Assembly (NCBI GenBank): GCA_030647435.1 | Contig: JAUSJX010000097.1 | Location: 91,298 to 155,297 of the forward strand | Source: Candidatus Rokuibacteriota bacterium | GTDB taxonomy: Bacteria > Methylomirabilota > Methylomirabilia > Rokubacteriales > CSP1-6 | Direction of reading: 5' to 3' | DNA length: 64,000 nucleotides | Shown here: positions 28,310 through 37,900 of the stretch, in pieces | How positions within the stretch are numbered: position 1 is the first letter of the stretch | Layout: the number at the start of each line of letters is the position of its first letter | The notes under the pieces: generated by a model | What the model saw: the letters and a program-made list of their open reading frames with translations, nothing else | The model's database searches: none | Told to the model about the DNA's origin: nothing | Position numbers and translations under genes: made by a program

Positions 28310-29046
28310 GCGCGCTCGCGGTCTCCGGGCTCCGCGTCTCCTACGGCGCCGTCGCCGTCCTCCACGACGTCACGCTGGACGTCCGGCCGGGGGAGATCGT
28401 CTGCGTCATCGGGGCCAACGGCGCGGGCAAGACGACCTTGCTGAAGACCATCGCCGGTGTCCTCCGTCCCGTCGCGGGTCAGGTCGTCGCGGACGGCCGG
28501 GACATCGCCGGCCGGCCCTCGTGGTGGGTGGCGCGGCACGGCATCGCGCTCGTGCCCGAGGGGCGCGGCGTCTTCGCGGACCAGAGCGTGCGCGACAACC
28601 TCATGCTGGGCGCCCTGGCGCGCTCGAGCGGGCGCGACGCTGCGGCGGTCCGCGCGGACCTCGAGAGCGCCCTCACCCTCTTCCCCGCCCTCGCCGAAAA
28701 GCTCGAGCTTCCCGCCGGCGCCCTCTCCGGCGGCCAGCAGCAGATGCTGGCGGTGGCGCGCGGGCTCATGGCCAGGCCGCGCGTGCTGCTGCTCGACGAG
28801 CCGTCATTGGGCCTGGCGCCCATCCTCGTGCGGGAGATCTTCGCCGCGATCGAGCGATTGAGAACCCAAGGCGTGACGGTTTTGCTGGTCGAGCAGATGG
28901 CCGCACAGGCCCTGGCACTGGCCGACCGCGCCTATGTCCTCGAGCGCGGGCGCATCACGCTCGAAGGCCCCGCCCGGGAGGTTCGAAGCAATCCGGCGGT
29001 GATCGACGCGTACCTCGGGCGCCGCGCCAACGCGGGCGCGCCTTGA
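28306..29046 (+). CDS. Branched-chain amino-acid-type ABC transporter ATPase (LivF family)
   Basis: Second ATPase of the Liv cassette, 246 residues. Walker A is GANGAGKTTLLKTIAG, the signature motif is LSGGQQQMLAVAR and Walker B is VLLLDEPSLGLAP. GIALVPEGRGVF is typical of LivF. The ATG overlaps the fused gene stop (ATGA). It completes a transporter of one receptor, two permease domains and two ATPase domains. Confidence 0.93.
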   Translation: MSALAVSGLRVSYGAVAVLHDVTLDVRPGEIVCVIGANGAGKTTLLKTIAGVLRPVAGQVVADGRDIAGRPSWWVARHGIALVPEGRGVFADQSVRDNLMLGALARSSGRDAAAVRADLESALTLFPALAEKLELPAGALSGGQQQMLAVARGLMARPRVLLLDEPSLGLAPILVREIFAAIERLRTQGVTVLLVEQMAAQALALADRAYVLERGRITLEGPAREVRSNPAVIDAYLGRRANAGAP

Positions 29047-29066
29047 AGGCCCGGCCGACGGCGACT

Positions 29067-29897
29067 ATGATGCCATCCGCCATGCCTGCCACGCCTCCGC
29101 GGTCCGCCGTCCTCGATCCCCTGCGCGTGATGCGGCTGGGAAGCGCCTCGCTGGAGCGGCTCTCGCGCGAGCCCGAGAAGACGGGCCGCGTCCACTCAGT
29201 CTTCGAGCGCGCGGTCAACGTCCTCTGGCGTGACGGCCGCCTGCTGACGCTCCACGGCCCGGGACCGCTCGCGGCGCCGTTCGCCGTCGCGCTCGATCGG
29301 CTGCCCCCGCGCGGAACCGTGGCGCCCGGGATGCCGATCGGGAGCTGGAACTTCGATTGGCGGGACGCCGAGCGCGTGGCGCTCGAGATGCCGGACGGCC
29401 CGCTCGGCTTCGCCGCGGATGCCCTACCCGAGCGGGCGGGCGCGCAGGCTCTGCGCTCCCCGGCCGGCGCGCGGGCGCGGCAGGCGCTCGCCCGCGGCAT
29501 CGCGGCGGGCGACGCCCGCGCATACGCCGACGCCGCCTGCGCGCTCATCGGGTTCGGCGAGGGTCTCACGCCCGCGGGAGACGACTGCGTGCTCGGCGCG
29601 CTAGCCGCGGTTCACCGCCTGGCGCCCGGCTGGCTCGCGGCGCACGCGGGACAGCGCGACCGGCTCGCCGAGGCGGCCCGGACCCGGACTACCGACTTGG
29701 CGCGGGACTTTCTCCTTGAGGCCCTCGACGGGCGATTCGCCGAGCCCGTCCTCGCCCTCCTGACCGCCCGCTCCGACGATCTCGCCGGGAACGCGGCCAG
29801 ACGGCTCCTCGCGATGGGGGCGACCTCCGGCGCCGACACCCTCTGCGGCATCCGCCTCGGGTGCCGCGCGCTCGAGGCCCGCGTGGCCCGGCGATAG
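29067..29897 (+). CDS. DUF2877 domain-containing protein
   Basis: A soluble protein of 276 residues without a known reaction. The conserved core GFGEGLTPAGDDCVLGALAA is diagnostic of DUF2877. Members often lie beside FdrA, carbamate kinase or purine/pyrimidine catabolism genes. Here it directly precedes an amidohydrolase and follows a Liv transporter, which points to nitrogen-compound catabolism (inference). Start choice is open: a TTG at 29043 overlaps the livF stop, and ATGs at 29067, 29070 and 29082 are in frame. No strong ribosome-binding site decides it. Confidence 0.75.
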   Translation: MMPSAMPATPPRSAVLDPLRVMRLGSASLERLSREPEKTGRVHSVFERAVNVLWRDGRLLTLHGPGPLAAPFAVALDRLPPRGTVAPGMPIGSWNFDWRDAERVALEMPDGPLGFAADALPERAGAQALRSPAGARARQALARGIAAGDARAYADAACALIGFGEGLTPAGDDCVLGALAAVHRLAPGWLAAHAGQRDRLAEAARTRTTDLARDFLLEALDGRFAEPVLALLTARSDDLAGNAARRLLAMGATSGADTLCGIRLGCRALEARVARR

Positions 29898-31142
29898 ATG
29901 ATCCCGTCCTTCGATCTCCTGCTGCAGGGCTGTCGCCTGCCCGACGGGCGGCTCGTGGACCTCGGCACGCTCGAAGGCAAGATCGCCGAGATCGGCTCGC
30001 TGACGGGCCACCCGGCCCACCGCGCCGTGGACTGCGGCGGCCGGGTCCTCACGCCGGGGCTCGTGGACGCTCACATCCATCTCGACAAGGCGCTCCTTTC
30101 CGAGCGGGCGCCCTCGATCGAAGGCACGGTGGCCGAGGCGCTCCGGGTGACCGCAGAGGCCAAGCGGCGCTTCACGGTCGAAGACATCGGCGCCCGCGCC
30201 CGCCGGGTCCTCGACCAGGCCGTGCGCGCCGGCACCACGGCCATGCGCAGCCACGTCGAAATCGACCCCATCGTAGGGCTCAAGGGCCTCGAGGCGCTCA
30301 CCAAGCTCAAGCGCGAGTACGCGCCGGCCATCGACCTCCAGCTCTGCGCCTTTGCGCAGGAGGGCATCCTCCGCTCGCCCGGGACGGAAGGCCTGCTCGC
30401 CCAAGCGCTGCGGAACGGCGCCAATCTGATCGGCGGCTGCCCGTACAACGACACGGACGCCCACGCCCAGATCGACATCGTCTTCCGCCTCGCGCGCGAG
30501 TTCGACGTGGACGTGGACTTCCACATCGACTTCTTCGACGAGCCCGAGCATATGGACGTCCTCTACGTCGCCGAGCAGACCGTGCGCTTCGGCTGGCAGG
30601 GGCGCGTCGCCGTCGGGCACGCGAGCGAGCTCGCGGCGCTCCCGCTGGACGAGCTCGACCGGGCCGCCGCGATCCTCAAGGACGCGGGCGTCGGCGTCAT
30701 CATCCTGCCCGCGACGGACCTCTACCTCATGGGGCGGAAGGACGTCAGGAACGTCCGGCGCGGCGTGGCGCCGGCCAAGCGGCTCCTGGCGGCGGGCGTG
30801 ACCGTGGCGGCGGCGACCAACAATATCCTGAACGCCTTCACCCCGATGGGCACGGGCGACCTCGCCCTCATGGGCTACCTGATGACGGCGGCCGCGCACA
30901 TGGGCACCGAGCGCGACGTCGCCGACATCCTGGCCATGCTGACCGAGCACCCCGCGCGGATCCTCCGGCTGCCCGACTACGGCCTCCGCGTGGGCGCCCG
31001 GGCCGACCTCGTGCTCTGGGAGACAGAGCGGGCGGCCGAGGTCGTGACGACCATGGCGCCCCGCCGGCTCGTCGTCAAGGCCGGGCGGCTGTCCCTCGAG
31101 CACGAGCGCACCTGCAGGGAGTTCTGGCGCAGCGGCGCGTGA
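29898..31142 (+). CDS. Cytosine deaminase-like amidohydrolase
   Basis: Metal-dependent hydrolase of the amidohydrolase superfamily, 414 residues. Metal ligands are visible in VDAHIHLDKAL, in the FHIDFFDE strand and in VGHASEL, with the late Asp/Asn site in ATNNILNAF. The overall layout resembles cytosine deaminase and related N-heterocycle deaminases rather than dihydroorotase. The ATG abuts the DUF2877 stop, so the two are co-expressed and may act in one pathway. The substrate cannot be read from sequence. Confidence 0.82.
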   Translation: MIPSFDLLLQGCRLPDGRLVDLGTLEGKIAEIGSLTGHPAHRAVDCGGRVLTPGLVDAHIHLDKALLSERAPSIEGTVAEALRVTAEAKRRFTVEDIGARARRVLDQAVRAGTTAMRSHVEIDPIVGLKGLEALTKLKREYAPAIDLQLCAFAQEGILRSPGTEGLLAQALRNGANLIGGCPYNDTDAHAQIDIVFRLAREFDVDVDFHIDFFDEPEHMDVLYVAEQTVRFGWQGRVAVGHASELAALPLDELDRAAAILKDAGVGVIILPATDLYLMGRKDVRNVRRGVAPAKRLLAAGVTVAAATNNILNAFTPMGTGDLALMGYLMTAAAHMGTERDVADILAMLTEHPARILRLPDYGLRVGARADLVLWETERAAEVVTTMAPRRLVVKAGRLSLEHERTCREFWRSGA

Positions 31143-31165
31143 TCATGCCAGACTGAGAACCCGAT

Positions 31166-32647
31166 ATGGACGCGCTCCGGACCCTCGAGATCCTCATCAC
31201 CTCCCGCACGCCTCTCATCGCCATCGAAACGCTCGAGGAGGAGCGTGTCGAGCAGGCGCTCGAGCGCGTCGCCCAGCGGCTCAGGATCCCGCTCTTCGTC
31301 TGGACCATGACGCGCGGCCTCCGGCGCGCCGGCGCGCTCGACGCCCTCTACGACACCAAGGAGCCGCTCAAGGCGCTCCGCAACCTCGCCGACCTGCCCA
31401 ACGAGGGCATCTATCTCATGAAGGACCTCTACCGCTCGCTGGGCGACGCGGCCGTGGTCCGGACGCTCCAGGACCTGGCGCGCACCTTCGCGCGCGACCG
31501 GCGCGCCATCGTGCTCACGGCCCCGCGCGTAGAGCTGCCCTCGGAGCTGGCCGCCCTGGCGAGCCTCGTCAAGCTCGAGCTGCCGACCGAGGCCGACCTC
31601 CGCGCGCTCGCGCAGGAGGTCTTCGGCAATCTCGCGCGCCAGCACCGGCTCGGGCCGCCGCCCGCTCCCGACATCCTCGACAAGATGGCCGCGGCGCTCC
31701 GGGGCTTGACGCTCTTCGAGGCGGAGCGCGCGCTGACGCGCGCCGTGCTCGACGACCTGACGCTCGGCCCCCGCGACATCGAGGTGATCGCCGGGATGAA
31801 GAAGGAGATCCTCTCGCGCGAGCGGGTGCTCGACTGCGTGCCGCAGAAAGAGGGCCTCGACGACGTGGGCGGCCTGCGCGGCCTCAAGGCCTGGCTCGAG
31901 AAGCGCCGGAATGCCTTCACGCCCGAGGCCAAGCAGTTCGGCGTCGAGGCACCGCGCGGCATCCTGCTCCTGGGCGTCCAAGGCTGCGGCAAGAGCCTGG
32001 CGGCCAAGGCCGTCGCCAAGACGTGGGAGCTGCCGCTCCTGAGACTCGAGCCGGGCCGGCTCTTCGACAAGTTCGTCGGAGAGTCGGAGAAGAACCTCGA
32101 CCGGGCGCTGGCCACGGCCGAGCGCATGGCGCCCTGCGTGCTGATGATCGACGAGATCGAGAAGGGCTTCGCGTCGGTCGTGAGCTCCGAGTCCGACGGC
32201 GGGCTCTCGCGCCGCATCCTGGGGCGCCTGCTTGGCTGGATGCAGGAGCGCGAGGCGCCGGTCTTTCTCGTGGCGACGTGCAACCAGATCACCGCGCTGC
32301 CGCCTGAACTCATGCGAAAGGGCCGCTTCGACGAGATCTTCTTCATCGACCTGCCCGCCGCCGATGAGCGCCGCCAGATCTTCGCCATCCATCTCATCCG
32401 CAGGCATCGCGACCCCGCGGGCTTCGACCTCCCCGCGCTCGCCGCGGCGTCGGAGGGCTTCAGCGGCGCCGAGATCGAGCAGGCCGTCGTGGCCGCGCTC
32501 TACACGGCCTTCGCGCGGCGCACGGAGCTTTCGACCGAGCACATCCTGGAGGAGCTCAAGGCGACCAAGCCCCTGTCCGTCACGCGGGCCGAGGAGGTCG
32601 GGGACCTGCGCGAGTGGGCGCGGGGCCGGGCGGTGCCTGCCTCGTGA
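31166..32647 (+). CDS. AAA family ATPase, Ycf46-like
   Basis: A 493-residue protein like chloroplast and cyanobacterial Ycf46. The N-terminal half is a degenerate P-loop-like domain that begins [20 protein letters not shown]. The C-terminal AAA+ domain (about 225-470) has [18 protein letters not shown] (Walker A), [14 protein letters not shown] (Walker B) and [13 protein letters not shown] (arginine-finger region). Its role is not established; in cyanobacteria Ycf46 has been linked to carbon and photosynthesis regulation. It lies between the amidohydrolase and a CoA transferase without an evident link. Confidence 0.85.
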   Translation: MDALRTLEILITSRTPLIAIETLEEERVEQALERVAQRLRIPLFVWTMTRGLRRAGALDALYDTKEPLKALRNLADLPNEGIYLMKDLYRSLGDAAVVRTLQDLARTFARDRRAIVLTAPRVELPSELAALASLVKLELPTEADLRALAQEVFGNLARQHRLGPPPAPDILDKMAAALRGLTLFEAERALTRAVLDDLTLGPRDIEVIAGMKKEILSRERVLDCVPQKEGLDDVGGLRGLKAWLEKRRNAFTPEAKQFGVEAPRGILLLGVQGCGKSLAAKAVAKTWELPLLRLEPGRLFDKFVGESEKNLDRALATAERMAPCVLMIDEIEKGFASVVSSESDGGLSRRILGRLLGWMQEREAPVFLVATCNQITALPPELMRKGRFDEIFFIDLPAADERRQIFAIHLIRRHRDPAGFDLPALAAASEGFSGAEIEQAVVAALYTAFARRTELSTEHILEELKATKPLSVTRAEEVGDLREWARGRAVPAS

Positions 32648-33849
32648 CCATGCTCGACGGCATCCGCGTCCTCGACCTCTCGCGCGTGATCGCGGGACCG
32701 TACTGCGCCGCGCTCCTGGGCGACCTCGGCGCCGACGTGATCAAGGTCGAGCGCCCCCCGGCGGGCGACGACCTGCGCGTGCTCCGCGGGCGGAATGGGA
32801 TGAGCGCGTCCTTCGGCGCCATCAACCGCAACAAGCGGGGCATTGCGCTCGACCTCCAGAACCCCGAGGGGAGCAAGGTCGCCTTCGAGCTGGCGCGCCG
32901 GGCCGACGTGGTCGTGGAGAACTTCCTGCCCGGAGTGGCCGCCAAGCTCGGCCTGGGCTACGAGGCGGTGAGCGCCGTGAACCCGGCCGTCGTGTACGTC
33001 TCGGTCACGGGCTTCGGCCAGACGGGGCCGCATGCGAAGCGCCCCGGCTACAATACCATCGCCCAGGGCATGAGCGGCCTGATGGCGCTCACCGGCCACC
33101 CCGGCGATCCGCCGACGCGGGTGGCCGGCTCCACGTCGGATCTCTCGGCGGCCCTCGTGGCCTTCGGCAGCGTCTGCGCCGCGCTCGTCTACCGCTTCCG
33201 CGCCGGCCGCGGCCAGTACCTCGACGTGAATCTATTGGCTTCCAGCCTGTCGCTGCTGCCCGATCCCACCGCCATCTACTTCGACACGGGCGTCCGGCCC
33301 ACGCGCCAGGGCAACCGCAACCCGGCGATCGCCCCGGGCGGGGCGTACAAGACGCAGGACGGCTACATCAACATCGTGATCATGAACACGAACCAGTGGG
33401 GGCGCTTCTGCGGCGCGCTCGGCGAGCCAGAGCTCGAGACCGATCCGCGGTTCGCAACGAACGCCGAGCGGATCTCGCGCTACGACGAGTTCCAGGCGTA
33501 CGTGGACACGCGGCTCAGCAAGGCGCCGACGGCCGAATGGGTCGAGCGCTTCGAGGCCGCCTCCATCGCCGCCGGTCCCGTCTACGAATTCCACGAGGTC
33601 TTCGAGGATCCTCAAGTTAGGCACCTGGGGCTCGTCACGGAGATGGACCAGCCGGGCCTGGGTCCGGTGCACGCGCTGGGCTTCCCCGCCCGCGCGTCGC
33701 TGACTCCCGCCTCGATCCGCCGCCCCGCCCCGCTCCTCGGCCAGCACACCGCCGAGGTCCTGCGCGAGCTGGGCTACGCCGAGGACGAGATCAAGCGCCT
33801 GGCCGAGATGGGCGCCGTCGCCCTCGGCGCCGTGATGCCTCGGAAGTAG
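32644..33849 (+). CDS. CaiB/BaiF family (type III) CoA transferase
   Basis: Moves CoA between organic acids through a glutamyl/aspartyl-type mechanism. The 401-residue product has [19 protein letters not shown] at the start, [14 protein letters not shown], and the family's catalytic Asp in [14 protein letters not shown]. It resembles succinyl-CoA or formyl-CoA type enzymes; the acid substrate is unknown. The GTG start overlaps the preceding stop (GTGA); an ATG six bases later is an alternative. A strong hairpin follows about 160 bases beyond the stop. Confidence 0.88.
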   Translation: MTMLDGIRVLDLSRVIAGPYCAALLGDLGADVIKVERPPAGDDLRVLRGRNGMSASFGAINRNKRGIALDLQNPEGSKVAFELARRADVVVENFLPGVAAKLGLGYEAVSAVNPAVVYVSVTGFGQTGPHAKRPGYNTIAQGMSGLMALTGHPGDPPTRVAGSTSDLSAALVAFGSVCAALVYRFRAGRGQYLDVNLLASSLSLLPDPTAIYFDTGVRPTRQGNRNPAIAPGGAYKTQDGYINIVIMNTNQWGRFCGALGEPELETDPRFATNAERISRYDEFQAYVDTRLSKAPTAEWVERFEAASIAAGPVYEFHEVFEDPQVRHLGLVTEMDQPGLGPVHALGFPARASLTPASIRRPAPLLGQHTAEVLRELGYAEDEIKRLAEMGAVALGAVMPRK

Positions 33850-34045
33850 GTGTTACCGAACGGCGAGGGTGATGCCTCACAAATATGTTACCCATGGGCG
33901 GCCTCGTCCATGCCGCTCGGGTATCACGGGCGCCGGGAGCGGTCAACGTCCAGAATTAGATTCAGAGAGGGGGACAGCACCCCTCTTTGGGGGACTCCGG
34001 GAGGGGAACGCGGGCGCCGGGGGCTTCCCGGCGCCCGCTTGGTCG
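33850..34045. other. Intergenic region between convergent genes
   Basis: About 200 bases between the CoA transferase and the minus-strand selenoprotein pair. The first half is less GC-rich than its surroundings. It contains several short G-run/C-run words, such as GGGGGACAGCACCCC, and the hairpin listed separately. No gene is evident. Confidence 0.5.
34010..34038. terminator. Strong hairpin between convergent genes
   Basis: A perfect 12-bp stem (GCGGGCGCCGGG with its complement) around a 5-base loop. Only two T residues follow on the plus strand, so it is a candidate rather than a classic intrinsic terminator. It could serve both the CoA transferase transcript and the opposing selenoprotein operon. 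Confidence 0.5.
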
Positions 34046-34561
34046 TCAGTCCACTTCGATCTTCAGCGCATTGCAGATGCGCGTGGTGGCGTTGGCCGTG
34101 GCGACCGTCACCGCCAGCTCGACCAGCTCCCGGTCCGAGAGGTGCTTCCGGAGATCCGCGTCCAGCGCCTCGTCCGTGGCGGCAGTGGCCGTGAGCTGCT
34201 CCGCATAGCGGATCACCAGATGCTCGAGCTCACTGTATTCGGCTGGATTGTCCCCATGGGTGGCCAGTCCTTCCATCTGCGCCTTCGTGAGCCCCACCCT
34301 CTGACCGAGGGCGATGTGCAGGGCGACTCAGTAGTCGCAATGGTTGAGCTGGGCGGTCCTGAGATAGGCCAGCTCCCGCAGCTTGCGGTCCAGCCGCATC
34401 TCCTTGAGCGCCACGCTGAGCGTCACGTAGCCCTCGAGCGCTCGGGGGGAATGCGCCACCACTTTGTGGAAGTTCAAGACGTGCCCGACCACCTTCTGGG
34501 CCGTGTCGTACGGGTGATCCGTCGGAACCTGGTCACGCTCGAGAAACGGTACAAGCGCCAT
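34046..34561 (-). CDS. AhpD/CMD-family selenoprotein with in-frame UGA
   Basis: Read through one in-frame TGA at 34328-34330, the gene encodes 171 residues of the carboxymuconolactone decarboxylase/AhpD family. The catalytic signature of AhpD (Glu, 11 residues, Cys, 2 residues, Cys, 3 residues, His) is E63, C75, UGA codon 78, H82, in the context AQLNHCDY-U-VALH. The UGA thus replaces the second redox cysteine. A hairpin with 5 G-C/A-U pairs (plus weaker extension) and loop GGUCA starts about 17 bases after the UGA, as expected of a bacterial SECIS. The start has GGGGGAGGAAG upstream and lies 13 bases after the DsrE-like gene. Likely role: thiol/selenol peroxidase or disulfide exchange. Confidence 0.82.
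34294..34314 (-). promoter_or_regulatory. Candidate bacterial SECIS hairpin (AhpD/CMD-like gene)
   Basis: In the mRNA, CCCUC pairs with GAGGG around loop GGUCA, with three further wobble or Watson-Crick pairs below. The loop begins 22 bases after the first base of the UGA codon and has G in its first two positions, fitting the bacterial SECIS pattern. Confidence 0.65.
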
Positions 34562-34574
34562 GTCTTCCTCCCCC

Positions 34575-34937
34575 CTAAATCGAAATTACGTGTTTCGCCT
34601 GGTAGCACTTTTCGGCGAATTCATCTGACTTCATCCTCGTCGCCTTGCCTTTTATGTCGTTGTCGTCGACCTCACGGGCCGTCATGCAGGTGTCTCAGCA
34701 GTGAATCGTCACTCCTTCTTTGAGTGCGTCTTTGATTAATTTGTCGATCCGATCTCGGCCTTGCGGCTTAGTATGCTTAGCAATATCGTCCTTCATGAGC
34801 AGCACTCCGTCACCGAGCAGAGCCACTTTGGCCTCATACTTCTTCCCCCTGGCCGCGATTGCCGCAGCAAAGACCAGAGCTGCTCGGTACGAGTCCTCCA
34901 TGCCGTACGAACCCACGTAAAGCATATAATCAGCCAT
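34575..34937 (-). CDS. DsrE-family selenoprotein with in-frame UGA
   Basis: Read through one TGA at 34695-34697, this encodes 120 residues of the DsrE/TusD-like sulfur-relay fold. The N-terminus is MADYMLYVGSYGMEDSYRAA. The conserved cysteine motif reads GVTIHC-U-DTCMTAR, so the UGA (codon 81) sits in the cysteine cluster and the family's CxxAR-type continuation follows it. Reading then continues 39 codons to a TAG. AAGGAG precedes the ATG. The AhpD-like gene follows after 13 bases. Composition is less GC-rich than in the neighbouring operons. A truncated annotation ending at the UGA would lose the active site. Confidence 0.8.
34667..34681 (-). promoter_or_regulatory. Candidate bacterial SECIS hairpin (DsrE-like gene)
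   Basis: In the mRNA, CGGCC pairs with GGUCG (one G-U pair) around loop CGUGA, starting 16 bases into the UGA-proximal sequence, with one more pair possible below a mismatch. The second loop base is G. It is weaker than the hairpin of the downstream gene but in the right place. Confidence 0.5.
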
Positions 34938-34996
34938 TCGTATCACTCCTTTCTCCGTCACCATTGATGTGGAAGAAAGATCTCCTAGATCCCCTT

Positions 34997-37900
34997 TCAC
35001 CCCTCCTTCCTGGCCAGGATCCGCTCGACATCCTTCTGGGCCCCGACCGCCTCGAAAAGCTTCAGACTCGAGTCCAGCTCCGCCTGGGCGCGCTCCCGGT
35101 CTCCCTTCCGGCCCCTGGCCAGGTACATCAGGCCGCGCTCGCGCCAAGCCTTCGCCTCGTCGTAAGGCAGGCCGAACTGCCGATTGAGGGAGATGGCCTG
35201 CTCGAATGCCCGGGCAGCCTCCTCCCAGCGGCCCTGACCGGTGGCGAGCATGCCCTGGGCCAGCCAGAGCGGAGCCGGCAGCCCGTACCAGTTCAAGCCC
35301 GGCCGGAGCAGTTCGAAGCCCCGTTTCACGTGGTCGGCGGCCTGGGCGTGCCGTCCGGCTTTGACGCAGAGCTCGGCGAGAAGCGGCAGGACCCAGAGCG
35401 CAAGGAGGACGTTGCCCCCGCGGCTCGAGGTGTCGAGGCTCCTCAGCAGGAGCGGCTCCGCCTTGGGGAAATCGCCCGACTCCACATGAACCGCGCCGAG
35501 GAAGAGGAGACAGGCGCTGGCGGCCGAGACATTCCTTCGCTCCTCCTCGTAGCGCGACAGAGCGTGCTCGAGATAGGCCCGGGCCTTCTCCCACTCCCCG
35601 CGGCGCAGGTAGTGTAATCCGAGCGCGGCCCCGTCCTCATAGATGCAGCCGAGCAGCGTCTTGGCCTCGATTCGCTCCACAGCCTGGCAGGTCTCTTCCG
35701 CCTTCGTCCGGTCGCCGGAGAGGGCGTAAATCAAGACAAGGGGACGCCTCAGCATAGATTCGAAGACGGGGCTCGTCTTTACCACCTCCGGGAGCACCCG
35801 CTCGCCCCATTCTGTGGCCCGGGGGACATCACGCGCCAGGGCCAGGATAAGGGACAGTTCGTGACCCATCACCGCCATCGCAACGGGGATCGCACCCTTG
35901 CGCACCGGCTCCCAGTTCTTCTCGCTGTAGGCGATCCCCTGATCCAGATGTCCCGTGTAGGCCATCGCGGTGCCGAACGAGGTACCCATGGAAACCCCGA
36001 GCCGCGCGAACATGTCCACCGCCCGCTGCGCCCACGCGCAGGTGGTCGTCGGCTCGCTCCGGTGCAGGTACATATGACCCGTGCGCTGATAGACAAGTCC
36101 TTTCTCGACACTGTCCGGATCGTCTTCGACCAGGGCCGCGGCCGCTTCGAGGTGTTTCAGACCCATGTCCTCGCGGGCTCCGTCCCACTGCCATCCGTAG
36201 AGGACCTGAATGTGCAGATGCATGGCCACCGCGTTGCGCTTGTCACCCAGGGCTTCGTACAGTCCGACCGCCGATTCCGCGTACGCGAGGCTCGCGTCGG
36301 CGTCCCCGAGGTACTGGGTGATGGTGGCGAGCTTCTTCAGCACTTCGGCACGCTTCGGATCCCCTTCCCCGAGAAGCTCCAGCGCCTGCTCATAAAGCGC
36401 CCGCGCCTCGCGATTGGCGAAGGCCTGGGCGGTCTTGTCTCCTGCCTTGAGGAAGTAATCGAGCGCTTTGCCCGGCTCCGCTCCCCTGGAGAAGTGGTGG
36501 GCCAGCACCTCGTAGTGCTCGGCCAGCCGGTCCGCGTACATTTCTTCGATCGCCACCCCGATCTGGTGATGGAGCTCCTTGCGCCGATGCACCAGCAGCG
36601 ACTGATACGCCACCTCCTGGGTGAGCGCGTGCCGGAACAGGTACGCCAGCTCGGGGAAGAGGCTCTTTTCGTAGATCAGCTCGAGCGCTTCGAGCTCGCG
36701 CAGCGATTCGCCCGTCGGCTCCCGAGCGTCGGCGATCCGGTCCAGGAGGCGTCGGGTGAACTCCCGGCCGATGACCGACGCCAACTGGAGCGTCTTCTTG
36801 GGCCCCTCCTCGAGCCGGTCGATCCGGGCCATGATGATGTCCTGGATCGTGTCCGGGACCACGGTCTCATCGAGGCGCTTGGCCAGGACATAGCCGCCCC
36901 CCGACGGCCGGATGACCTTGAGCTCGCGAAGGGACTTCACGACCTCCTCGACGAAGAAGGGATTGCCCTCGGCCTTCCTGGCGATCAACGCCATGAGGTC
37001 CTCCGGGAGGCTCTGGGCGGCCAGGATCGCCCGCGCCAACTCCGCGCTGTCGTCGCTGGACAGCACATCGAGGGCAATCCGCGTATGGTAGGTCCGGTCG
37101 CCGAAGGGGTGCGTGTACCCGGTCCGGTAGGTCAGGATCTGGAGGAACCGGCTCGTGGGGATGATGTCGGCCGTCGCGGCCAGCATTTCCTCGCTGGCCT
37201 TGTCCATCCAGTGCACGTCCTCATAGATCACGACCTGGGGGCGCACCTCGGCGGCCCGCCCAAGGAGACGGCGGAGGGCGTCGAACATCGCTGCGCGGCG
37301 CTGCTTCGGATCCATGGTCAGGACCGCCGGATCCCCGGCATCCACCGAAAGCAGATAGCGGAGGTACGGGAGAGTCGGCCGGAGATCCTCGCCGAGGCGG
37401 AGGACATTCCGGTCGATCTTCTCCACGATCGTCCCCTCTACGTCACCCTCTTCGATCTTGAAGTTGCTCTTGAGCAGGTCGATTAGGGGATGAAAGGCGA
37501 TGGAGCGACCGAAGGACAAGCAGTGCCCTTCGAGCCAGGTCATATCCCCGCCGAGGCGGCGGCGGAACTCGAAGAGGAGGCGAGACTTCCCGATACCCGG
37601 TTCTCCGGCGAGAAAGACGAGCTGCCCGTGGCCGCTCTTGGCCTTTTCAAAGCAGTCGGCGAGGAGCCCCATCTCGCGCTCACGGCCCACGAAGGGCGAA
37701 AGGCCCCGCTCGGTTTCTACCTCGAAGCGGCTCCGCGGCGTTCGGGCGGAAATGACCTCCCAGGCGGTGACAGGCCCGGCCTTCCCCTTGACTACAAGAT
37801 CGCCCAACGGCCGCGTGTAGAAGTATCCCGCGACCAGGCGGTGGGTGGCCTCGGATGTCACGATACGGCCGGGATCAGCGGCCTGCTGCAACCTCGCTGC

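Noticed and set aside
34046..34561. Treating the UGA-interrupted CMD gene as a pseudogene
   Set aside because: The only lesion is a UGA exactly at a catalytic cysteine codon, both halves are otherwise intact, a SECIS-like hairpin follows, and a neighbouring gene has the same feature. Chance decay is a poorer explanation, though not excluded.
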